Positions 25,538-35,700 of a DNA stretch of 64,000 nucleotides are shown here, piece after piece. The notes under the pieces are model-generated. The model was not told the DNA's origin, did not search any database, and saw nothing but the letters and a program-made list of their open reading frames with translations. A program made the position numbers and the translations under genes. How positions within the stretch are numbered: the first letter of the stretch is position 1; every line of letters begins with the position of its first letter. Origin of the DNA: JBAXAM01 sp964213355 (GTDB lineage Bacteria; Pseudomonadota; Gammaproteobacteria; UBA9339); contig CAXOVY010000030.1 in the NCBI GenBank assembly GCA_964213355.1, forward strand, positions 248,001-312,000, written 5' to 3'.

Positions 25538-26657
25538 TAAGGTTGTATATGATGAGTTGGTTAAAATCCTGGGGGAAGGCAGCACTGCTCTTAACCTACA
25601 TGCACAACCTCCTGTAGTGATTATGCTGGTAGGTCTTCAAGGGTGTGGTAAAACTACCACTGTTGCAAAATTGGCTCTCTGGCTAAAAACAACCCAGAAA
25701 AAATCCGCACTTTTGACTAGTCTTGATATTTATAGGCCGGCCGCAATTGAACAATTGCAAACTTTAGCCCAGCAAGTTGGTGCGAGCTATTTTCCAAGCA
25801 ATACTCATGACGATCCAGTAAAAATTGCCAAAGCCGCCATAGTTCAAGCAAAAAATCAATTTCTTGATAGCGTAATCATCGATACCGCGGGTCGTCTCCA
25901 TATTGATCAAAAAATGATGGATGAAATAAAACGCATTCATTATGAAATTCAGCCAACTGAGACGTTGCTAGTTGTTGATAGCATGATGGGGCAAGATGCT
26001 GTTAATACCGCTAAAGTCTTTATGGAAACAGTACCTTTGACCGGTATTGTTCTTACCAAAACTGATGGTGATGCGCGTGGTGGCGCGGCATTGGCAATGC
26101 ATGTGGTAACTGGACAACCAATTAAGTTTATTGGTAGAGGTGAAAAAATTGATGCTCTTGAACCCTTCCATCCAGATAGAATTGCCTCGCGAATTTTGGG
26201 TATGGGTGATATTTTGACTTTAGTCGAAGACGCTCACCGCAAAGTTGATCACGAAAAAGCCAAAAAATTGGCAAAAAAATTTCAAAAAGGAAAAGCATTC
26301 GATTTCGAGGATTTTCTTACCCAACTACAGCAAATGCGTAATATGGGTGGCGCTAGTACCATACTGAGTAAATTGCCAGGTTTGGGAAATATTGCGCGAG
26401 CAAAAACCATGATTAACGATCAAACATTCATAAAAATGGAAGCAATTATCAACTCCATGACCCCGCGCGAACGCCATTTCCCCGCATTTATCAGAGGATC
26501 AAACAAACAAAGAATTGCTCGTGGATCAGGTACTCAAGTACAAGATGTAAATCGTCTGATCAAGCAATTTGAACAAATGCAAAAAATGATGCAACGCTTC
26601 AAGGGTGCGAAAATGATGAGTATGATGAAACAAATGCAAGGAGTTTTACCATCTTGA
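25500..26657 (+). CDS. ffh: Ffh (SRP54) GTPase and M domains, fragment downstream of IS630
   Basis: The open frame can begin at a TTG at 25500 inside the IS end; true ffh sequence starts at 25540. It contains the rest of the N domain, the G domain (P-loop GLQGCGKTT, lysine 113 of the restored protein; DTAGRLHID; TKTDGDARGGAA; GRGEKIDALEPF) and the methionine-rich M domain with the SRP-RNA-binding helix RIARGSGTQVQDVNRLIKQF. If translated from the IS-borne start it would lack most of the N domain, which tunes the GTPase. It might retain partial function as a split protein, or an intact copy may exist elsewhere. It overlaps lptA by four bases. Confidence 0.9.
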   Translation: MWIFYVNQLGNCYKVVYDELVKILGEGSTALNLHAQPPVVIMLVGLQGCGKTTTVAKLALWLKTTQKKSALLTSLDIYRPAAIEQLQTLAQQVGASYFPSNTHDDPVKIAKAAIVQAKNQFLDSVIIDTAGRLHIDQKMMDEIKRIHYEIQPTETLLVVDSMMGQDAVNTAKVFMETVPLTGIVLTKTDGDARGGAALAMHVVTGQPIKFIGRGEKIDALEPFHPDRIASRILGMGDILTLVEDAHRKVDHEKAKKLAKKFQKGKAFDFEDFLTQLQQMRNMGGASTILSKLPGLGNIARAKTMINDQTFIKMEAIINSMTPRERHFPAFIRGSNKQRIARGSGTQVQDVNRLIKQFEQMQKMMQRFKGAKMMSMMKQMQGVLPS

Positions 26658-27085
26658 AAGAAAAATCACTAATAGCAGTGCTGGTTTTATTTATCGCTGT
26701 TGTTGATATTTCGTTCGCTCTATCTGCGAATGAAAAACCAGCAACCAAGCTGAGTTCTAACTCCGCCATTTGTAAGCGCCAAAATAATGAAAATATTTGC
26801 ACTTACTTAGGCAATGCTAAGTTCAATCAAGGAGTGACGAATCTACGAGCAGAGCAAATTACTATTTATAGAATACCTAGCGGTAAAATCAATAAAATAG
26901 TTGCTTCTGGCGAGCACTCTCATTACAGTACGGTCATGGATAATAGCCAAAAACCAGTTGATGCTGATGCCAACTTGATTACACTTTATCCAGATAAAAG
27001 TTTAATGGTTTTGGAAGGCGATGGGCAAGTAATTGCGGGACAGGATAAATATAGTGGACCACATATTGAATATTCTTTTAGATAA
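26654..27085 (+). CDS. lptA: LptA-like lipopolysaccharide transport periplasmic protein
   Basis: 143 residues from a TTG at 26654 with AAGGAG about 10 bases upstream; the start overlaps the ffh stop. It has a signal peptide (LIAVLVLFIAVVDISFA) and a single OstA-like beta-jellyroll (LRAEQITIYRIPSGKINKIVASGEHSHYS ... YPDKSLMVLEGDGQV). It is shorter than E. coli LptA (185). Immediately upstream of lptB, it fits LptA, the periplasmic bridge that carries LPS from LptBFGC to LptD. LptC is related in fold but has a transmembrane anchor and is less likely. Confidence 0.78.
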   Translation: MKEKSLIAVLVLFIAVVDISFALSANEKPATKLSSNSAICKRQNNENICTYLGNAKFNQGVTNLRAEQITIYRIPSGKINKIVASGEHSHYSTVMDNSQKPVDADANLITLYPDKSLMVLEGDGQVIAGQDKYSGPHIEYSFR

Positions 27086-27087
27086 AC

Positions 27088-27813
27088 ATGGGCATATTAA
27101 AAACTGAACACTTAAAAAAAATCTACAAAGGACGGGTTGTCGTCAAGGATGTTTCTTTTACTATAAAAAGCTCTGAGATTATTGGCTTGCTTGGTCCAAA
27201 CGGAGCGGGCAAAACCACAAGCTTTTACATGACTCTTGGTTTAATTGGTTTGGATGGCGGTAAAATATTTTTAGATGCTAAGGATATTACTAACCTAGCT
27301 ATGCATGATCGTGCTCGTTTAGGTATCGGTTACCTCCCGCAAGAGCCATCAGTTTTCCGTAAGCTCAGTGTTGTTGATAATATCATGGCGATTCTAGAAT
27401 TACGTCAAGAATTAACCCAGGAACAACGCCAAATAATTTGTGAAAACTTACTTGACGAGTTTCATATAAGTCAGCTCCGAGATAATGTTGGCATTAGTCT
27501 TTCTGGCGGTGAACGTCGTCGGGTTGAAATTGCAAGAGCATTAGCTTTAGAGCCAAAGTTTATTCTTTTAGATGAACCATTCGCTGGTATTGATCCAATT
27601 TCCGTAATTGATATTAAGCGGATCATTTATCAACTCCATGAACGCAAAATCGGTGTTTTAATAACCGATCACAATGTGCGTGAAACTTTGGATATTTGCC
27701 ACCGTGCCTACATAGTTAATAATGGTGAAATTATTGCCCAGGGAACATCAAAAGAAATATTGCAAGACAAGAATGTGCGAGAAGTATATTTGGGGGAAAA
27801 TTTTAATCTGTAG
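27088..27813 (+). CDS. lptB: LPS export ABC transporter ATP-binding protein
   Basis: 241 residues, the same as E. coli LptB. Walker A LLGPNGAGKTT (about 32-42), the Q-loop in LPQEPSVFRKLSV, the signature LSGGERRRVEIARAL, Walker B FILLDEPFAGIDP and the H-loop ITDHNVRET are intact. It drives LPS extraction from the inner membrane with LptF/LptG. In enterobacteria the next gene is rpoN, but here hpf follows directly. Confidence 0.95.
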   Translation: MGILKTEHLKKIYKGRVVVKDVSFTIKSSEIIGLLGPNGAGKTTSFYMTLGLIGLDGGKIFLDAKDITNLAMHDRARLGIGYLPQEPSVFRKLSVVDNIMAILELRQELTQEQRQIICENLLDEFHISQLRDNVGISLSGGERRRVEIARALALEPKFILLDEPFAGIDPISVIDIKRIIYQLHERKIGVLITDHNVRETLDICHRAYIVNNGEIIAQGTSKEILQDKNVREVYLGENFNL

Positions 27814-27851
27814 AGTGTGGTATCAATTTAATAATTAAAGGAGGATACAAA

Positions 27852-28130
27852 ATGCTACCTATTCAATTTTCTGGACATGGCGTTGGGATTACACAAACAC
27901 TCCACGATTTTACTACTAAAAAATTCGGGCGTCTGCAAAAACACTCTGATCATATTACTAGTATCCACGTTTTTTTCAATGTTAATAAGCTACTGCAAGT
28001 CGCCGAAGCAACTGTCCATATTCCAGGTTTTGAAGTCTACGCCAGTGCAGAGTCAGAAGACATGTATAAAACCATTGATCTTTTAATCGATAAATTGATA
28101 CGTCAAATAGATAAACACAGGGGCAAATAA
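27852..28130 (+). CDS. hpf: Ribosome hibernation promoting factor (short HPF)
   Basis: 92 residues, the size of short HPF/YfiA proteins, with a strong AAGGAGG before the ATG. The fold-typical pattern IQFSGHGVGITQTLHDFTTKKFGRL is followed by IHVFFNVNK and AEATVHIPG. The C-terminal helix DLLIDKLIRQIDKHRGK is basic. It binds the 30S decoding centre and silences ribosomes in stationary phase. The lptB-hpf neighbourhood is the normal one. Confidence 0.92.
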   Translation: MLPIQFSGHGVGITQTLHDFTTKKFGRLQKHSDHITSIHVFFNVNKLLQVAEATVHIPGFEVYASAESEDMYKTIDLLIDKLIRQIDKHRGK

Positions 28131-28180
28131 CCCAAACATTTTAGTGTATGTTTAAAAAAATAAAACATGGAGAATAAGAT

Positions 28181-31100
28181 ATGGAAAACAACCGTGATAA
28201 TATTTTGAAACAAAAAATATTAAAGCACAGGATAGCGTTAGAAAAGATTGCAAAAGAAATTGATCAAAAGCAAAAGCTACTTAAAAAGGCTCTAATGCCT
28301 AGTAGTACTATGTCTACTGTCGAGCTAAGCAGGTTGGCAGAAGATATAGGAGATTTTGAAAAGCAGGAAAAGGAAGAGTTAGAAAAGCACCTAGAAGAGT
28401 TTCATCCGCTTATTGGCATACCAGGTTTAGATAAAGCCGCGCAAGCAGCTGAGGCTCGTGTGTTGAAGCTTCAGGGTAACCACTTGGTTCATTTGGCTGC
28501 CAGTCTTAAAGACTTGGAAGAAAAAACTCTACAAAGAGGAGCAGAAGATAAACGAGTAAGTGCGTTAGAGGTAGAATTACGTGCTAAAACACAAGTTATT
28601 CAGGCAGAAATTACAAATATCACAAACGATGCTGCTAACCCGGGAAACCTTTCCGTGGAACAACTAGGAGCCTTAACAGCAAGGATAGACAAGTTAGGAG
28701 CAGATAGCATAACTTTACAAAAATATAAAGCAGACATAAGTGGAGAAAATATACTGCGTGCTCCATTGCCTGTTGCGACCCAAGACCTACTAACTGGTTT
28801 AGATAAAGCAATATTGTTAGCACAAACAGGTTTAACAGGACTGCAGGTTGATACAAAGAAAAAATTAGCAGAGGCAATTGTTAAACAGCAAGAATTAGAC
28901 AATGGAATAACGGAGTTGGCGAGAGATTTTGAAACAGTTATTGCCAAGATTGAGAAAGATATTCAGACAGCCAATGAAACGATTACAAGTAACGAAAACA
29001 AAACTGCTAAGGGGTTAAATACTTTATTAGGAACAATAAATGCTGCTATAAAAAATGCTACAGCTGGCCTAGAAGCACAAAAATTAAATTTTGAGAAACT
29101 TGGTGGGATAAGAGCGCCATATAGTAGTGCAGCGATAGCAGCAGCGCTGAGCGCTACTCAGAAGTATTTAGCAACTCAAGAGTTATTAAAGGGCTTAATG
29201 CAGCAGCGTACCGACTTGGCAGGTAAATTAGAAGCACGACGGGTAGCAGAGAAAACTTTAGGTGAAAAGATAACTGAGTTAGCAAAATTACAAAAAGGCT
29301 TGACAGACACTACGGTAAAATTACGAGACTCTACAGAAAAGTTAATTATAAAATGTCAAACTGCTCTTACTGGATCAGACGACTTAGTTGCAATTACTAC
29401 CGAAGCTGATCAAGCGACAAAAGACTTGCAGAGTGTTATAGATCTTAAAGTAGTTGAAGAATTACAAAAATTGAGCGATGGGTTATCTAAAGTTCCGACA
29501 GAGAAAGTTAAGGATGAAGAAAGCTTGCATGATGTTGCAGAAAAAGCTCTCAATAATGTAAAGTTATTGTTGAATAACTTGGATTTGGGAGCGGGTTTTG
29601 CAGATGGTTTAAATGAAATAAAAGTTAAATTAAAACAAATTGGAGAACAAGAATCACTAGGTGCAGTAAAAACAACAGATGCACTAAATGCTCAATTAAT
29701 TAAAGCGAAAGAATTAATAGAAAGCTTAAAAGACATTAGTGCTGTATCGGTTTTAGTAGCTTCAGCTGATAAAATAGTAAAAGTCCTTGAACAAGGTGAT
29801 GCTACCGCAGATAAGTTTAGATTAGCAGGTTTGATGGTAGACAAATTACAGAAAGTCGCGGACATTAAAAACAAAATTGAGGATAAAAAACTAGAGACAC
29901 TAACAAATGGCATCAAGACGCTACCTACAGAAAATGGTTTACAAGCTTTTGCTCAAAACCAATTAGGCTTAGCAAAAACAGTACTTGGAAAATTGGTTAT
30001 TGCTGATGTTACTGGTGAGAGTTTTTATAACACTGTAAACGAAGCAAGTAATAATTTAACCGCTGTTGAAACGCTAGTAGGCCTAGCGTCGCAAGCAACT
30101 CTGCTAGCTGAACATATTAAAGCTTTAGGAGTTCTACCTAGTATTGCCATAGCAGAAACACAACTAGAAGTAAGCGCGGATCAGCTGGTTGTAAACTTCA
30201 ATAAGATTCTTAGTGGGTTAATTGCTGAACCTAAAGCTACTACAAATAGTAAACAGTTGGATGAGTCGGTAGAAAAAGCAAAGACAGCAGTAGACAATTT
30301 GATTTCTGTTAAAGCGCAAGCAGATAGATTACAACCTTTGTTGAAAGAAGCGGAAGGAATAACATCAATTGGCTTGAAAGATGCTGTAAATACTGAAATA
30401 GATAGATTGCAAAAATTATTACAAGGTCTGGATATTAGCAATTCTCAATTTAGTATTAAAGAAGCAACAGAAGGCTTAGATAAAGTAAAAGGTGATATTG
30501 GTAATTTATTAGTAGTACACAAAGACGCATTAGCGTTTACATTCTTAGCAAAAGAGCTTAACGAGAGTGTTCAAACTATTACGAATGGTTTAGCACAGAA
30601 GGCGACCACAACAGAAAATGACCTAAGAACTTTGCAACAACAAATAGATAAAAATCGAACAGAAGTACAAGAAAATCAAGCTGCATTAAAAGAAGCGCTT
30701 AAAGCTTTCCCAGGTGATGCAGAACCAGAGGTGAGTATACAAAAACATATAAATGGTCTTTTGGAGCAAAGGATAAGAGATCTTGCGGTACTAGTAGAGA
30801 TAGAGAAACAGCAACAAGATTTGGTAAAGAGCCTAGGAACTCAAAATACGGTATTAGCTGCAATAAAAGCAAGTGAGGTGGAAGTTAATAAGATTAAGGC
30901 TAGTATTGAAACAAAGAACCTGAAGGTCGACGAGTTTATATCAACTGATAAAGACAAGACGGCAGTGAAGTTACAAGGGTTGATTGAAGAAACAACGAAA
31001 TTTAAAGAAGAGGCTGATGCTTCTTTGCAGACGCAGTTGAAAAAACTGCAAGAACTTGCGAAGCCAGCAGAGTTAGCAGCAGAACTAGAGGCCGCTACAA

Positions 31101-31666
31101 AACTTGTGACTGAGACTCGAGCCTTGTCGGATACTTTATTAACACCAAAACTAACAGAGTTAGGAGAACTTAATAAAGCACAGGTGATAGAAGATAAGAG
31201 AGTGAGTGATCTAATAGTTGCAAGTAACGTTATTATTGAAGAGCATACAAATGCTATACGAAAATCTCAAATAGAAACTGCTGCTATGCTTTTAAATAAA
31301 GATGCAACTGAAATGGCTTTAACTAAATTAGTAGATGAAAATAAAGTACTTATTGATAAAGCTTGGCCAGCGTTATTAGCACAGGAAAAAGTGCTATGTG
31401 GAGAGCTATTGAATGCCGATGAAGTATTAAAGAAACTAGGTCCGGAATCGGTGTCGGGATTAAAGAAAGGTGAACTAGAGGCTCTGCTCCAGCCCAAAGA
31501 AAAAGGTGGACAAATAACACTACCATACGTACCTAATTTTAAGCCAGGTTTGGATGAAAAGGTGAAAGAATCTTTAAGGACAGCTTTAACAGAAGCGTAT
31601 ACACAACGATACAACCACTTGGTACATTTAGAAGCTGGTTGTAGGAAATTACAAGTCCAAGCTTAA
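28181..31666 (+). CDS. Very long coiled-coil protein, unknown function
   Basis: 1161 residues with no signal peptide or membrane helix. Almost the entire chain is charged helix (K, E, L, A, Q rich) with heptad-like spacing, broken by repeated segments ending in LP or GL. The N-terminal part holds VLKLQGNHLVHLAASLKDLE (residues about 95-115), and the C terminus has a second HLVHLEAG. The same motif occurs in the next gene. It starts 50 bases after hpf, with GGAG-AATAAG before the ATG. I recognise no family; a structural or host-directed role is possible but unproven. Confidence 0.7.
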   Translation: MENNRDNILKQKILKHRIALEKIAKEIDQKQKLLKKALMPSSTMSTVELSRLAEDIGDFEKQEKEELEKHLEEFHPLIGIPGLDKAAQAAEARVLKLQGNHLVHLAASLKDLEEKTLQRGAEDKRVSALEVELRAKTQVIQAEITNITNDAANPGNLSVEQLGALTARIDKLGADSITLQKYKADISGENILRAPLPVATQDLLTGLDKAILLAQTGLTGLQVDTKKKLAEAIVKQQELDNGITELARDFETVIAKIEKDIQTANETITSNENKTAKGLNTLLGTINAAIKNATAGLEAQKLNFEKLGGIRAPYSSAAIAAALSATQKYLATQELLKGLMQQRTDLAGKLEARRVAEKTLGEKITELAKLQKGLTDTTVKLRDSTEKLIIKCQTALTGSDDLVAITTEADQATKDLQSVIDLKVVEELQKLSDGLSKVPTEKVKDEESLHDVAEKALNNVKLLLNNLDLGAGFADGLNEIKVKLKQIGEQESLGAVKTTDALNAQLIKAKELIESLKDISAVSVLVASADKIVKVLEQGDATADKFRLAGLMVDKLQKVADIKNKIEDKKLETLTNGIKTLPTENGLQAFAQNQLGLAKTVLGKLVIADVTGESFYNTVNEASNNLTAVETLVGLASQATLLAEHIKALGVLPSIAIAETQLEVSADQLVVNFNKILSGLIAEPKATTNSKQLDESVEKAKTAVDNLISVKAQADRLQPLLKEAEGITSIGLKDAVNTEIDRLQKLLQGLDISNSQFSIKEATEGLDKVKGDIGNLLVVHKDALAFTFLAKELNESVQTITNGLAQKATTTENDLRTLQQQIDKNRTEVQENQAALKEALKAFPGDAEPEVSIQKHINGLLEQRIRDLAVLVEIEKQQQDLVKSLGTQNTVLAAIKASEVEVNKIKASIETKNLKVDEFISTDKDKTAVKLQGLIEETTKFKEEADASLQTQLKKLQELAKPAELAAELEAATKLVTETRALSDTLLTPKLTELGELNKAQVIEDKRVSDLIVASNVIIEEHTNAIRKSQIETAAMLLNKDATEMALTKLVDENKVLIDKAWPALLAQEKVLCGELLNADEVLKKLGPESVSGLKKGELEALLQPKEKGGQITLPYVPNFKPGLDEKVKESLRTALTEAYTQRYNHLVHLEAGCRKLQVQA

Positions 31667-31813
31667 TTTGATTTGTTCTTAGCCCAGTATAGCACCGCGA
31701 CCCGCAAAAAACGCTGGTTTTAGGCTGCCAGGATTTGGCCCTTTGGGCATTATTTATTTTCTATTCACCACATTTGTGGGTAATGAATAGGTTTTGCTCA
31801 TGCATTAATACTT
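31667..31813. other. Intergenic spacer with a hairpin repeat
   Basis: This 147-bp spacer holds the inverted copy (31764-31785) of the 22-bp repeat seen at 16990-17011. It forms CTATTCA...TGAATAG and CCACA...TGTGG hairpins (31761-31790). No clear promoter is seen. Confidence 0.5.
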
Positions 31814-32614
31814 ATGAAAAGATTGATACTAACAATAGAAACACATAACAAAATTATTGAGCCGATTGAAAGAGATATAGAAGCTTTAAATCAGGAAATC
31901 GCCGCTGTTAAGGCAAGTGCAGATGTGAGCATAGAAATTTTAGATGTTTTGGTTAGTAATATCAGAAAGCTTATCTTCAAAGTCACACCACAATTATCAG
32001 AACATAAAGAACTGCTAGATAAACAAAATTTATTACAATACGATTTAGAAATAGCTAAAAAGCGCGTGCTGAAGCTTCAAACAAACCATTTGATACATTT
32101 GGCCATTGACCTTAGGAACTTGGAAGCCGCCTTAGTGGCCAAAAAACAAGAAAAGGCTATAGCTGAGATTGAAGATGGAAAGAAAAAGCAATTAAAAATA
32201 GATGAAGAAGCAGATAAATTAAAAAAACAAACTGAAATACAAAAACCACAGAAAACAAAACTAAATCCAATCTTTGAAGTGATTCTCAAGAGAAACGCTG
32301 ATTGTACATGGTCTGTAGAGCCGAAAGATAGTAGCGGACCAAAATGGACAAAACAAAGAAAATTGCCACCTATGCCAAAAGATACAACCCCTGAAGAATT
32401 GTATGCAGCATTAAAGAAGCTTATTATGGAACAGCAAGATAATTCAGACGGGCTAGTAAGTATAGATGCTTCTAAACTAGGCGAAAAACCTCCAGCAATG
32501 ACCCTGCGCATTAGATCACAGGATCCAAAAGAAGTTATGAATATAATTATGGATCTAATGGAGAAAGCCGTTCAATCTCTGAAAGTCAATGAAGCTAAAA
32601 TCGATATGCCGTAG
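31814..32614 (+). CDS. Coiled-coil protein related to the preceding gene
   Basis: 266 residues. Residues 1-120 are helical and carry VLKLQTNHLIHLAIDLRNLE at about 83-102, almost the same motif as in the 1161-residue protein upstream, so the two share an N-terminal domain. A charged linker (about 115-150) leads to a globular C-terminal part of mixed strand and helix (NPIFEVILKRNADCTWSVEPKDS ... MTLRIRSQDPKEVMNIIMDLMEKAVQ). No signal peptide is present. It looks like a paralogue that kept the motif domain and replaced the long coiled coil. Function unknown. Confidence 0.65.
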   Translation: MKRLILTIETHNKIIEPIERDIEALNQEIAAVKASADVSIEILDVLVSNIRKLIFKVTPQLSEHKELLDKQNLLQYDLEIAKKRVLKLQTNHLIHLAIDLRNLEAALVAKKQEKAIAEIEDGKKKQLKIDEEADKLKKQTEIQKPQKTKLNPIFEVILKRNADCTWSVEPKDSSGPKWTKQRKLPPMPKDTTPEELYAALKKLIMEQQDNSDGLVSIDASKLGEKPPAMTLRIRSQDPKEVMNIIMDLMEKAVQSLKVNEAKIDMP

Positions 32615-32682
32615 GAAATGTTACCTTAAAACTCTTACCTATTTATTATTCCCTTTTGGGTTAATTCAAAAGCCAGATTTTT

Positions 32683-32710
32683 TTGAGAGGTTACTAGTTC
32701 ATGGTACAAT
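32683..32710 (+). promoter_or_regulatory. Candidate sigma-70 promoter for nifJ-pta-ackA
   Basis: TTGAGA (32683-32688) and TACAAT (32705-32710) are separated by 16 bp. The nifJ ATG lies 30 bases downstream. Confidence 0.45.
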
Positions 32711-32739
32711 TGGGATAAAGTTTTAATGGGATAGTTATA

Positions 32740-35700
32740 ATGAGCAAAAAAATAAAAAATTCTTTTTGTGTGATTGATGGTAATGAAGCAACTTCTTATG
32801 TTGCTTACCGTACAAATGAAATCTGTATTATTTATCCTATCACTCCAGCTTCACCTATGGGGGAATTTCCTGACCAATGGTCGTCTGAGGGAATTAAGAA
32901 TATTTGGGGTACTGTCCCGCAAGTAGTAACCATGCAAAGCGAAGGTGGCGCTGCTGGGGCGATTCATGGTGCGATCCAAACAGGAGCATTGGCGACGACA
33001 TTTACCGCTTCGCAAGGATTGTTATTGATGATTCCTAATTTGTATCGTGTTGCCGGGGAATTGTTACCAGCTGTTTTCCATGTTGCTGCCCGTACCGTAG
33101 CAGCGCAGGGTATGTCAATTTATGGCGATCACTCGGATATTTATGCAACCCGCGGGACCGGCCTTGCTATGCTTTGTTCGTCAAGCGTACAAGAAGCACA
33201 TGATATGGCGTTGATTGCTCAAGCCGCAACGCTTGAGACGCGTATTCCGTTCTTGCATTTTTTTGATGGCTTTCGTACTAGTCATGAAGTAGCAAAAATT
33301 GAAATTTTATCCGATCAACAAATTCGCACGATGATTCCAGATGATTTGGTTATTGCTAATCGTAATCGGCGTTTGACACCTGAAAATCCAACGGTTCGGG
33401 GGCTTGTTTCTGATTCCGATATTTATTTTCAAGGGCGCGAAGCAGTAAATTCTTTTTATGCAGCGTTGCCAAATATTCTGGAAAAAACTTTGCGGCAGTT
33501 TAAAGATAACACGGGTCGAGAATATAAATTGATAGAGTACTATGGCGACCCAGAAGCTGAGCGCGTGATTATAATTATGGGTTCTGCCGCAGAAACCGTA
33601 CAAGAAACTGCAGATTATCTAAGCAAGCAAGGCGCAAAAGTTGGCTTGTTAAAAGTACGGCTATTTCGCCCATTCCCTAAAGCTCAACTTTTACATGCAC
33701 TACCTAGAACTTGTGTGGCCATTGCAGTTTTGGATCGTACTAAAGAAGCTGGGTCTGCTGGCGAGCCGTTATACGAAGAAGTTGTAACCGCTTTGACTAA
33801 TAGTAATATTAATTTACAAAATAAAAAAGTTATTGGGGGGCGCTATGGTCTTGCTTCCAAAGAGTTTACACCGGCGATGGTTAAAGGCATTTTTGACGAA
33901 CTCCAAAAAACTCAAGCCAAAAATAATTTTACTATCGGAATTAATGACGATGTTACTAATACCAGTTTAGAATATGACCCAAATTTCGATATTGAACCAG
34001 ATGAAGTAATTCGCTCAATTTTTTACGGTCTTGGTGCTGATGGTACGGTTAGTGCCAATAAAAATTCTATCAAAATTATTGGCGAAGAAACTGATCTTTA
34101 TGCCCAAGGTTATTTTGTTTATGACGCGAAAAAAACCGGATCGCAAACAGTTTCGCATTTGCGTTTTGGTCCAAATAAAATCCACTCTACTTATTTAATT
34201 GGTCGCGCTAATTTTATTGGCTGTCATCAGTTTAGATTCGCGGAGCGCATGGCGATTTTAGAAAGAGCTGCACCCAATGCAACCTTTCTTTTAAATAGTC
34301 CATTTGCTGCGGATAAAGTTTGGGACAAGTTACCAAGTTCTTTGCAGCAAGCTATTATTGACAAAAATATTAATTTTTGGGTGATTGACGCTTATAGAGT
34401 TGCACATGATTTGGGTATGGGAAGTCATATTAATACTATTATGCAAACCTGTTTTTTTGCTTTAAGTGGTGTGCTCGCGCGCGAAGTCGCAATTGCAAAA
34501 ATTAAGACAGCCATCAAAAAAACCTATGCAACAAAAGGCGAAGCCGTTCTCCAGAAAAATTACGAAGCAGTTGATAATACTTTAGCAAATCTTCATGAGG
34601 TTAAACACCCGAATAAAGTTACAAGTAATTTTGATTTGCCCCCTATTGTAAGCGAGCACGCGCCGAAATTTATACAAGAAGTAATTAGCAAAATGATGGC
34701 GGGTCGTGGTAATGAACTACCAGTAAGTGTTTTCCCATGTGATGGTACTTATCCCACCAATTCAACTTGCTGGGAGAAGCGTAATATCTCGCATGAACTT
34801 CCAAAGTGGTTGCCAGAAAACTGCGTGCAGTGTGGTTTATGTCGTATTGTTTGTCCTCATAGTGCTATTCGTGCCAAACGCTATTCAGAAAATGAGCTCC
34901 AAAATGTTCCGGCGACTTTTCAAGCAACTAAATTACTTGGCCTGGATGCAGTAGGCGATTGCTTTACGCTGCAAATATATGCGGAAGACTGTACCAGTTG
35001 TGGTGCTTGTGTTTCCATTTGTCCAATAAATAAGGGCAAAACCGGCAAAAAAGCGTTAATTATGCAGCCGAAAACAGCTGTGCCTGAAAATGAGCGTAAT
35101 AATATTAAATTTTTTGAAGATTTGCCAACTGATCCAAACAAAGTCGACAAACTGAGTGTGCGCGGCATTCAATATGTAACACCGATGTTTGAGTTTTGTG
35201 CAGCCTGTGCTGGTTGTGGTGAAGCGCCTTACCTAAAATTATTGACACAATTATTTGGTGATCGTTTAATTATGGCTGATGCTTGTGGTTGTACGTTAGC
35301 ATATTGTGGTTATTTGCCGACATCCCCTTGGACCGTAAATCATGAGGGACGAGGTCCAGCATTCGGTGCCTCATTGTTTGAAGACAATGCTGAGTTTGGG
35401 TTTGGATTTTTATTAACGGCAGATAAACATCGTGAACAAGCACGAGAATTAATGATAGAGCTTGCTGATCAAATTAATGCTCCACAGTTAATTAATACTA
35501 TCATTAATGCTCAGCAAAAAACTGATAATGAAATTGCATGTCTTCGGTCGCACATTGCTAAATTAAAAAATCGTTTAATAGAAATTGATACTCCACGCAC
35601 CAAACAATTGCTGTCATTAATCGACCAATTAGTTAGACAAAGTATTTGGGCAATTGGCGGAGATGGTTGGGCTTATGATATTGGTTATGGTGGTTTAGAT

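Noticed and set aside
24280..26657. Intein or intron in ffh
   Set aside because: The intervening DNA is a standard IS630 with DDE transposase, terminal inverted repeats and TA duplication, and an identical copy lies elsewhere. It has no splicing motifs.
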